Below the pieces are notes generated by a model that was not told the origin of the DNA, searched no databases, and saw only the letters and a list, made by a program, of their open reading frames with translations. A stretch of 5,495 bases of DNA from JBBSDV01 sp038240335 (GTDB taxonomy: Bacteria; Chloroflexota; Dehalococcoidia; DSTF01; JACRBR01), in assembly GCA_038240335.1 (NCBI GenBank), contig JBBSDV010000194.1:1-5495 (forward strand), written 5' to 3'. Below are positions 1 to 5,495 of the stretch, piece after piece. Numbering within the stretch: position 1 is the stretch's first letter; the number at the start of each line of letters is the position of its first letter. Made by a program: the position numbers and the translations under genes.

Positions 1-11
1 GATTGCGATGC

Positions 12-3000
12 TTACGGGCACGGCCCCAGCCGTGCGGCGGCGATGCCGAGGTCGGCGGCGTTCACCGCGCCGTCCTTGTTGACGTCGAAGTCCAGCACAT
101 AGCTCGAGCCCGTAGCGGGACCGAACGCGCTCGCGATGATCGCAAGATCGACCGCTGTGACGACGGTATCGGCGTTCACGGATGCGATCTCCCGGCCGTC
201 TGAGCACGCATCGCCATCGCTGTTCGCGATGAGCGGATTCGTACCGTAGCCCTTGTATTCCACACCATCGTTGATCCCGTCGCCGTCGGTGTCGCTCTTG
301 CTCGGATCGGTGCCGAGCAACGCTTCGAACGCGTTCGGGAGACCATCACGATCGGTGTCGTTCAACGCGCTCGGCACGGCGGGCTTGGAGAGCGGATCGT
401 TGGGGTTGGAACCGAGCGCGCACTCTGCGCCGTCGATCACGCGGTCACCGTCCGTGTCGCTGTTCATCGGATCCGTGGCGGCCGTTGCCGAAGGGCACAA
501 AGAGTGACTCGTTCCCGTCGGTCCGAGTTGCAATTCGTCGGCGTTCGAAATCTGGTCGTTGTCCGTATCAGCGTCGCAAGCGTCGCCGAGATTGTCCGAC
601 ATCGCGCGCGTCACGTCGTCGAAGCCGTATCGCGGGTGCGGTAGCGCAATGAAGTTGCGATCGCTGTTCTGCTGGAGCGGATTCGCCGCGATCGGGCAAC
701 TGTCGATCGTGTTCAGCACCGCGTCGCAGTCGCTGTCGCTCGCACAACCGGCGCCGATCTGCACGACTTGCTGGAACGTCGGCCGGTTGATCCATTCGAA
801 CGCCGGCAGAGTCGCGACCCCGATCGCGGACGAACGAATGTCGTCGTCGCTCACGTGGCGCTGCCAGTCGGCGACGTTCGGCGAGCCGAATTCCGTCTGC
901 AGCGAACTCATCGCCTGGGTGAGCGACGACCAGAGCACGCTCGTACACGTCGCAAGACTTCCGGCGCCACAGTACGTTCGCGAGAAGGGATCGACGACCG
1001 GTTGCCCCATCACCTGGCGCAGATCCTTTTGCACGTGGCTATACACGCCGCCGCCAAAGGCGCTGCCATTGTGCCCCTGCGGAGCGTCGTGAATCGAGAT
1101 CCCGAGATTCCCGATCGCGTTCCCTGACGCCGCATCGAAGATGCTGTGAGCCAGGATCAACCACCACGCATCCATGATCGCCGGCGCCTGCGGATCGTCG
1201 TAGGCGCCATCGTGATTGAAGTCTCGGCGATGCGCCGCTGTGGCGAGCCACGCCGCGAGCCGGTTGCGCATGTCCTGCACGCGAGGATCAGAGCCGGCGG
1301 GCGCGGTCGTTCCCATCACCTGCAGCAAGAGCGGCAACACCTCCTGCCCGCGCAGGTCGACCGTGCCACCGTCCTCCATCGCATTCACGAGCGCCGCTCG
1401 GTCGAGCGGGCCTGCGGCGATCGCCGCCTGGATGCGCGTGTTGAGCATCTGCACGCGCTGCACTGCGCCCTCCGAGAACGAGCGGTCGTCGGCGCTGAAG
1501 CCCGGAGCGGGCTTGTTATTCCACGACGAGAGGTAGCCCTGTGGTGGGTTGAACGCCGTAGGCTGCGACGCCAGCGGGATGAATCCCTGCCAGTCCCATT
1601 GCCCCGTTCCCCATGTCGGCATGTACGGGGCGACGCCCGCCGCACGCTGCGGGCACTTGCACGAGTGCTGGTAGCCGATGTTCGCGCTATCGAGGTAGAA
1701 CCAGTTGAAGCTGTAGTCAACGCCGGTGCCCATGTTCGTCTGAAAATCAGCGAAGCCGTTCGTCATGGTTCCCGGATTGTTGACGCGGTAGAAGCCGTGC
1801 GCGGAACCGAGTTCGTTGCCATACGTCGAGCGCCTCGTCGCGATCGCGATTGGCGTCCCGTCCATCAGCGTCCCGCGCTGGCTGATCGGACCGTAGTCGG
1901 GCGTTCGCTCGACTCGCCACGAGATCGCCGGTGTCGTGGATTCGGCGTGCTGATAGGTCTCGATCGGCACACAGACGCTGTTGTGCAGATAGCCCATCGA
2001 GCTCGTGGTCGCCGCTCCGCCCAACGGATCGCACAGACGCAGCACCCATTGATCGACATTGTCCGCGTCCGACGATGTTGCCGACCACGCGTAGTTCGTG
2101 CCGCGCCCGAGCTGGACGTAGGTGTCTGCGCCGGCGAAGGCGACGCCGCGCGCGTCGATGCCCGGGCCGTGCACGTCCTTCTCGAGGAGCAGTTGGGGCA
2201 CGAAGTAGCCCGTTTGCGGACCAAACACTGCAATCGGATGACCATTAGCCGTGTGCGAGCCAGCGACGAGCAGCGCGTTGCTCATGTCGTGCGGCTTGAA
2301 GATCGAGGCGTCGGTCGCGGCCACCGGCGCCGAACCTGCCGGATTGTTGATGATCGATGCGAGGCTGCCGCAGTTGAGATCAGGCTGCGAGTCCGGATCG
2401 GTCGGCCCAAGATTCGTCATGTACGGAGCCGGGTTCGGCGAAGTCGTCACCGCCTCGGCGTCGTTGGCCTCGTGAAAGTCGTCGAACACCGCGCGCGCCG
2501 TCGCCGGGCTTCCGAGCGCGGCGGTCATGCTCTTCAGCCCGCAGAGGTTCGTGACCTCCCCGCCGCCGCCCTTTCCGAAGATCGTTCCGACCTTCGCGGC
2601 GGTGGCGATGATGTCCTCGGGCTTCCACGCCGCGAGCGTCAGGTTGAGAAGCGTGTACTCGGCCGGCAGTTTTGCTGAGTTCGCGCGCGCCTCATTGATG
2701 TAGCCGTTGACGCCGTCCGTATACGCCTGCCCGTCGTCGACAATCGCCTGGCCCTCCGCGCCGGACGCGCTTAGTGCTTGCAACTGCGCCATCAGATCCG
2801 CCTCCGTGTACGGGGCGTCCGCGAGCTCGCTCCGATCGAGATCCTGGTTGGCCGCCGACGCGCCGAGGAACTCGGAAAGTCGGGCGCGCCCGAGGTGGCG
2901 CAGCACGTCCATCAGGAAGAGCCGGTCCTCCGCGGCGGTGTATCCCTGCGCGTACATCGTCGCGTATCGCGTCTGCCCGAAGATGTGCGCGACGCCAAAC

Positions 3001-3371
3001 GTCCGATCGCGCACGACGGAGACGCCGGCAGTCGGCGAGTAGACGCGATCGATATCGCTCTCCGAGACGCCGAACGAGGCGTCTTTGTAGAAGTTCGAGA
3101 GGCCGCTTTCCGTCAGCCCGGGCGCGTTGTACACGAGGTCCGCGTACATCGAAAGCTGGTCGCGCGCATGCGGCTGATACGCGGCGACGCCGAGCGAGAC
3201 CTCCGCCGCGCTTTGCACGCCGTCCTCGCCGGGCGGAAGGATGTTGAGAAAGCCGCCGCTGTCGCCGAATTCCTGATAGTGCCCCTGGTCCGGCGGCGAT
3301 GCCAGACTCGGCTGGGCTGCGCCAAACAGCATCGACAGGGAGAGCGCGCCCAGGACGATCCAGCGTTTCAT
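12..3371 (-). CDS. Secreted penicillin-acylase-family amidohydrolase with TSP3-like and dockerin-like C-terminal tail
   Basis: Encodes 1119 residues. Residues 1-24 form a signal peptide (MKRW, hydrophobic core, SLA-S cleavage site). Residues 25-118 are an N-terminal extension. The Ntn-hydrolase core starts near 119 with a typical alpha-chain block (GVAHI, then YTAAEDRLFLMD, GRARLSEFLG). The beta chain probably begins at Ser364 in MSNALLVAG. From memory of E. coli penicillin G acylase, Ser364 is the nucleophile; Gln386 in GPQTG falls exactly 22 residues later (B23), and Asn618 in WNNKP matches the catalytic Asn. ANIGY and NPPQGYL are further family blocks. This implies autocatalytic removal of a linker before Ser364 to give a two-chain enzyme that hydrolyses an amide; the substrate is unknown. 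Residues 876-1062 are calcium-type repeats and 1064-1116 a dockerin-like pair. The mature protein has 16 cysteines, fitting export. The frame is open to 3569, but Met at 3371 is chosen for its signal peptide and ribosome binding site; the longer form would overlap the cupin gene. Confidence 0.93.
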   Translation of the reverse strand: MKRWIVLGALSLSMLFGAAQPSLASPPDQGHYQEFGDSGGFLNILPPGEDGVQSAAEVSLGVAAYQPHARDQLSMYADLVYNAPGLTESGLSNFYKDASFGVSESDIDRVYSPTAGVSVVRDRTFGVAHIFGQTRYATMYAQGYTAAEDRLFLMDVLRHLGRARLSEFLGASAANQDLDRSELADAPYTEADLMAQLQALSASGAEGQAIVDDGQAYTDGVNGYINEARANSAKLPAEYTLLNLTLAAWKPEDIIATAAKVGTIFGKGGGGEVTNLCGLKSMTAALGSPATARAVFDDFHEANDAEAVTTSPNPAPYMTNLGPTDPDSQPDLNCGSLASIINNPAGSAPVAATDASIFKPHDMSNALLVAGSHTANGHPIAVFGPQTGYFVPQLLLEKDVHGPGIDARGVAFAGADTYVQLGRGTNYAWSATSSDADNVDQWVLRLCDPLGGAATTSSMGYLHNSVCVPIETYQHAESTTPAISWRVERTPDYGPISQRGTLMDGTPIAIATRRSTYGNELGSAHGFYRVNNPGTMTNGFADFQTNMGTGVDYSFNWFYLDSANIGYQHSCKCPQRAAGVAPYMPTWGTGQWDWQGFIPLASQPTAFNPPQGYLSSWNNKPAPGFSADDRSFSEGAVQRVQMLNTRIQAAIAAGPLDRAALVNAMEDGGTVDLRGQEVLPLLLQVMGTTAPAGSDPRVQDMRNRLAAWLATAAHRRDFNHDGAYDDPQAPAIMDAWWLILAHSIFDAASGNAIGNLGISIHDAPQGHNGSAFGGGVYSHVQKDLRQVMGQPVVDPFSRTYCGAGSLATCTSVLWSSLTQAMSSLQTEFGSPNVADWQRHVSDDDIRSSAIGVATLPAFEWINRPTFQQVVQIGAGCASDSDCDAVLNTIDSCPIAANPLQQNSDRNFIALPHPRYGFDDVTRAMSDNLGDACDADTDNDQISNADELQLGPTGTSHSLCPSATAATDPMNSDTDGDRVIDGAECALGSNPNDPLSKPAVPSALNDTDRDGLPNAFEALLGTDPSKSDTDGDGINDGVEYKGYGTNPLIANSDGDACSDGREIASVNADTVVTAVDLAIIASAFGPATGSSYVLDFDVNKDGAVNAADLGIAAARLGPCP
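15..182 (-). other. Dockerin type I-like domain at the acylase C-terminus
   Basis: Covers residues 1064-1119. Two F-hand-like loops with following helices are visible. The first is SVNADTVVTAVDLAIIASAFG, split here as SVNADTVVTAVD and LAIIASAFG; it keeps Asn1066, Asp1068 and Asp1075 but has Ser1064 where the first Asp ligand is expected. The second, DVNKDGAVNAAD then LGIAAARLG, has all ligands (Asp1096, Asn1098, Asp1100, Asp1107). Dockerins in cellulosome systems bind cohesin domains, but such modules also occur in bacteria without cellulosomes, where the partner is usually unknown. No cohesin is encoded in this window. The protein ends just after the second loop, as expected for an intact module. 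Confidence 0.8.
186..746 (-). other. Thrombospondin type 3-like calcium-binding repeat region of the acylase
   Basis: Covers residues 876-1062 of the acylase. Asp-rich repeats are visible in order: CASDSDCDAV with IDSCP, DNLGDACDADTDND, NSDTDGDRVIDGAE, NDTDRDGLPNAFE, KSDTDGDGINDGVE and NSDGDACSDGRE. Each has the spaced Asp/Asn pattern of TSP3-type calcium loops, often followed by a short Asn-Pro or Thr-Asp-Pro turn. Cysteines 876, 882, 892, 932, 959, 984 and 1056 lie here and could pair. In known proteins such repeats form a stiff calcium-dependent stalk; I infer that this one holds the catalytic domain away from whatever the dockerin-like end binds. About 25 residues (903-928) interrupt the first repeat. 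Confidence 0.85.
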
Positions 3372-3514
3372 CTTCGGGGTCCTCGTTACTCGCGGGGTGC
3401 TGCGCGGATACATAGTACTCACCCATGAGCCGGCATGCGGCGTGGCGCGATGATCGCTCCGCTCCGTCAAGCAATGGCAGCCGAGGGTGACGGCGTTGGA
3501 GCGGACGTTCGTCG
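3372..3514 (-). other. Cupin-acylase intergenic region
   Basis: These 143 bases hold the acylase ribosome binding site at the acylase end. I see no stem followed by T residues that would end transcription after the cupin, and no well-spaced promoter. A TTGACG (minus strand, 3465-3470) and a TACTAT (3412-3417) occur but are 47 bases apart, too far to act together. Read-through from the cupin gene is therefore possible but unproven. Confidence 0.4.
3380..3386 (-). promoter_or_regulatory. Ribosome binding site that fixes the acylase start
   Basis: Read on the minus strand the sequence is ACGAGGA, with 8 bases between it and the ATG at 3369-3371. This is a good match to a Shine-Dalgarno site at normal spacing, directly before a codon that opens a signal peptide. 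It supports this start over the in-frame upstream codon at 3569. Confidence 0.7.
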
Positions 3515-4018
3515 CTAGAGCGTAGCCGCCGCGCGGTGGGCCGTCCATGCGGCGCTGTCGGTGAACCAATTGTCGAAGCGCTCCTGCGACGAGAGCACCT
3601 CGGCGATCGTCGCCTTACCGGCAACGACATCCTGCAGCAGCCGAAAGTAATCGAACCGCTCGATCCCCGGCCCGAAGACGATCAGGAGATCCGCGGGCTC
3701 CGTCCTGCTGCCGTTGGCGAACGCGTGCATCGTCCCCGGTGCGGCAACCGCGACATCACCCGCGTTGGCTGTGACGACGCTGTCGCCGATCAGGATGTCG
3801 ACGCAGCCGGCAATCACGAAAAAAAGCTCGGATGCGTTGGAATGATGATGTGGTCGCGCGCCGTCTGCTCCCGGCTCCATCATCGACCGCAGCACGCTAA
3901 ACGCACCGTTCGTGTCCGCGCCCTCGGCAAAGAGCCGCGTGACGTTCGCAGGAAACGTCAACTGCTCCGCCTCGTCCGACCGGACGAAGATCCCCGCGCC
4001 CCCGATCGCATCAGTCAT
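3515..4018 (-). CDS. Small cupin-domain metal-binding protein
   Basis: A 167-residue single-domain cupin without signal peptide or membrane segment, so probably cytoplasmic. Cupin motif 1 is complete: Gly53, His57, His59, Glu64 and Gly71 at the canonical spacing (ARPHHHSNASELFFVIAG). Motif 2 gives Gly87, Gly95, His98 and Asn102 (GDVAVAAPGTMHAFAN), with the usual Pro shifted by one position. The three His and one Glu should bind one divalent metal such as Fe, Mn or Ni. A C-terminal stretch (FDYFRLLQDV, then QERFDNWFTDSAAW) follows the barrel and resembles, from memory, the tail of other stand-alone bacterial cupins. The reaction cannot be deduced: dioxygenase, isomerase and ligand-sensing roles all fit. 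The start is well fixed, because an in-frame TGA lies at 4022-4024, one codon upstream. No good ribosome binding site precedes it. It lies 143 bases before the acylase on the same strand. Confidence 0.88.
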   Translation of the reverse strand: MTDAIGGAGIFVRSDEAEQLTFPANVTRLFAEGADTNGAFSVLRSMMEPGADGARPHHHSNASELFFVIAGCVDILIGDSVVTANAGDVAVAAPGTMHAFANGSRTEPADLLIVFGPGIERFDYFRLLQDVVAGKATIAEVLSSQERFDNWFTDSAAWTAHRAAATL

Positions 4019-4063
4019 GGCTCATGGTACCCGGGCGGTCCCACGAGGGAGGCGGCAGTCCCG

Positions 4064-4470
4064 CTATGCGCCGCGAGCCCCTCTGGGTCGTTCGGTTCGC
4101 CGCTCCGGACGCCGCGGATTGAAGTCGTGAAGCGCTTCGGTGCTGTCGCCGTCCCTTGCCAGTCGTAGCCTTCCGTCGCGCGCCATCACCAATCGTCTCT
4201 CGTGATCCCAGTCCGCCCACGTCGCCGCCCGAGGTCCCGCACCGCACCTGTCGCCAGATCACCGCACGGCGTGGTCCGCCGCATCGCGCGCGCCGTACGA
4301 GTGGCATCGGCGTCGCGCCAGGGCATCATGAGCAGCCTCCTCGTCCCGTCAGGGCTGTCGTGCTCCCCACCACCGAAGCGCCGAATGCGCCTCGGGCGAC
4401 GCTCGCCACCCGTCTCGCACCAGCCGGTTGAAGATCACGGTGCGTTCTGTGGCATCGTTGGAGCGGTCGA
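4064..4470 (-). pseudogene. Frameshifted C-terminal remnant of an unidentified protein gene
   Basis: No intact gene fits this stretch, but protein-like segments appear in order on the minus strand. Segment A (about 4470-4366) reads NDATERTVIFNRLVRDGW followed by RASPEAHSALRWW and hits a TGA at 4349-4351. Segment B, in another frame (about 4365-4296), reads EHDSPDGTRRLLMMPWRDAD. Segment C returns to the first frame (4258-4064, after a TGA at 4259-4261) and reads AATWADWDHERRLVMARDGR, then LRLARDGDSTEALHDFNPRRPE, to a TAG at 4064-4066. The order (RDGW, W-rich, SPDG, WADWD, ARDGRL, DFN..RPE) resembles, from memory, the C-terminal part of uncharacterised proteins, possibly beta-propeller-like, in Chloroflexota and Actinobacteria. 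The simplest reading is a decayed gene with at least two frameshifts and a nonsense codon, its upstream part replaced by the acyltransferase gene. I cannot name the family, and the limits are approximate. Confidence 0.45.
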
Positions 4471-4515
4471 TATATGGCGAGACACACGCATATGCGGGGG
4501 GCCGACCGATGAACA

Positions 4516-5495
4516 TCACGGGACAATCACGCGCGCCGACTCGGTCGGCGCGACTGCGCTCGGGATTCGCCCAGTATTCGAAAGCGGTGCCGTTGGCTGC
4601 GTTCGGTGCTTCGGCATCAGGCCGAGGACGTGGGCAAGCGGCCAGGCGATGATCAGGCTCACCGGCACGTACACGCCGATGAGGAAGACCCACCAGACAA
4701 CGCCGGGTATGGCCTCTAACCGCAGCTCGCTGGCAACGAGACGCATGGGGTCGTTGACGATGAGCAAGGCGTACGACATGACGCCGATCGACGCGAACGC
4801 GCGCACCGGCAGAATCAGATCGATGCGGGACGGCCGGCGCGTCAGCAACGGCAGCGCGAGCAATGTAAGTCCGAGCGTCGTCAGGGGCAAGGCCAAGGCT
4901 TGCCAGTAGAGGCCGTTGTCGCGAGCGACCAGTTGCTCGCCGCTCCAGCGTCCAATCAGCAGGTCGCCGAACGTGTGTACAGTGATACCGAGCACGACGA
5001 GGCCAATGGCGACACCTGGGCGGCGGAGGAACGCCAGCACTTGCCGGCCGTCCGGCGCTACGAGCAGCCAACCGATCCCCATGCCTGCTGTGAACTCGAA
5101 GAGCCGGAACGGCGCCCATGCGGTGACCAGCCAGAACTTCAACTCGAGGGCGCCGTATTGGTGCACCGCCCAGGCGTTGGCGCCGACCGTCGTTGCGAAC
5201 GCGAGCAGGAGGAATGGCAGGACACCCAGCCGGCGCATGGCGAAGAACAACATCGGGAAGAGCAGGTAGTACTGGGCGAGCAGGCCGACGAACCAGAGTG
5301 CGAGCTGTGGTGCGAAGAATTTGTCGGCGGAGAGCAGCCGAGGGAGCAGCGTAATGCTCGCGAATGCGATGCCGCGATCGACGTTGACGATGCTGTGCAA
5401 AGAGATCGTGACGCCGTCGCCGATGTGCCTGCTGAATGTGCCGCCATCGAGCGACGCCTGGCGCCAGGCGATCGCGGCGATCACCGCATACGTCA
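4516..5495 (-). CDS. Membrane acyltransferase, acyltransferase 3 (OafA/YrhL-like) family, N-terminus outside window
   Basis: The frame is open to the right edge, so the gene is partial; GTG at 5482-5484 is the first candidate start inside the window but is probably internal. Numbering from that codon, 322 residues are visible with about eight hydrophobic segments (near 60-82, 88-108, 117-143, 157-172, 192-214, 226-250 and 259-290, plus a weaker one near 38-50). Family-like blocks are LWFVGLLAQYYLLFPML (63-79), FRLFEFTAGMGIGWLL (126-141) and ASIGVMSYALLIVNDPMRL (231-249). Such proteins move acyl groups, often acetyl, across or at the inner membrane onto sugars, lipids or peptides; the acceptor here is unknown. 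The catalytic His-containing first helix of the family is not in the window, so activity cannot be judged. The late block has Asn244 where relatives usually have His (SY..YL.H.P). A polar tail of about 30 residues (291-322) ends the protein, next to the decayed gene. Confidence 0.8.
   Translation of the reverse strand, partial: TYAVIAAIAWRQASLDGGTFSRHIGDGVTISLHSIVNVDRGIAFASITLLPRLLSADKFFAPQLALWFVGLLAQYYLLFPMLFFAMRRLGVLPFLLLAFATTVGANAWAVHQYGALELKFWLVTAWAPFRLFEFTAGMGIGWLLVAPDGRQVLAFLRRPGVAIGLVVLGITVHTFGDLLIGRWSGEQLVARDNGLYWQALALPLTTLGLTLLALPLLTRRPSRIDLILPVRAFASIGVMSYALLIVNDPMRLVASELRLEAIPGVVWWVFLIGVYVPVSLIIAWPLAHVLGLMPKHRTQPTAPLSNTGRIPSAVAPTESARVIVP

Noticed and set aside
1146..2678. 510-codon open frame on the plus strand
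   Set aside because: It lies wholly opposite the acylase, is extremely arginine-rich without recognisable motifs, and is the expected shadow of GC-rich coding DNA.
3451..3461. Short palindrome GCGATGATCGC-like between cupin and acylase
   Set aside because: The arms are 5 bases with a 1-base centre, which is too short for a terminator hairpin and expected by chance in this composition.
3412..3470. TTGACG and TACTAT as a promoter for the acylase
   Set aside because: The two boxes are 47 bases apart, whereas a usual promoter spacing is about 17, and neither has a partner at the right distance.
3372..3569. 66-codon N-terminal extension of the acylase frame up to 3569
   Set aside because: It would overlap the cupin gene by 55 bases and bury the signal peptide. 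The extension has no domain-like sequence, and a good ribosome binding site precedes the Met at 3371.
4011..4307. 98-codon minus-strand frame ending just inside the cupin start
   Set aside because: It is low-complexity and Arg/Gly/Ser-rich. The neighbouring frame over the same bases (4064-4258) is far more protein-like, so this is a shadow of the remnant.
4202..4909. 235-codon plus-strand frame across the gap and the acyltransferase end
   Set aside because: It has no recognisable motif, runs antisense to well-supported coding sequence, and its composition is typical of a shadow frame.
4349..5119. 256-codon minus-strand frame overlapping the acyltransferase
   Set aside because: Most of it is an arginine-rich alternate-frame reading of the acyltransferase. 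Only its last part, past the acyltransferase stop, looks protein-like, and that part is reported within the remnant.

Overview
All the genes I can support lie on the minus strand. In transcription order they are: the C-terminal part of a membrane acyltransferase that runs off the right edge (4516-5495), a decayed coding stretch (about 4064-4470), a small cupin protein (3515-4018) and a large secreted penicillin-acylase-type hydrolase (12-3371). The many plus-strand open frames, including one of 510 codons, read as arginine-rich low-complexity protein and are shadows of the acylase gene in GC-rich DNA.

The organism looks like a GC-rich, free-living bacterium. The acylase carries a C-terminal tail of thrombospondin-type-3-like calcium repeats followed by a dockerin-like pair of calcium loops. 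The wording of that tail (DTDGDRVIDGAECALG, then DFDVNKDGAVNAADL) resembles, from memory, the surface and secreted proteins of Chloroflexota such as Dehalococcoidia-related soil and water lineages. This assignment is an inference; an actinobacterial or other origin cannot be excluded from the window alone.

The main gene encodes a 1119-residue preprotein with a signal peptide, a full penicillin-acylase Ntn-hydrolase domain (candidate nucleophile Ser364, with Gln386 and Asn618 matching active-site positions of penicillin G acylase), and the calcium-binding tail. It is probably exported, cleaves itself into two chains, and acts at or outside the cell surface on an unknown amide. The cupin upstream is a soluble metal-binding beta-barrel protein of unknown reaction. 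It could share a transcript with the acylase, but the 143-base gap, which holds only a convincing ribosome binding site, leaves that open.

The roughly 500 bases between the acyltransferase and the cupin hold no intact gene. Pieces of protein-like sequence in two frames line up in order as a frameshifted remnant, ending in a WADWD / ARDGRL / DFNPRRPE pattern. I see no RNA gene, CRISPR array, insertion sequence, attachment site or clear terminator. Nothing here makes a convincing case for a new multi-gene system. The points most worth checking are the acylase-dockerin fusion, its mixed active-site signature, and the decayed gene.
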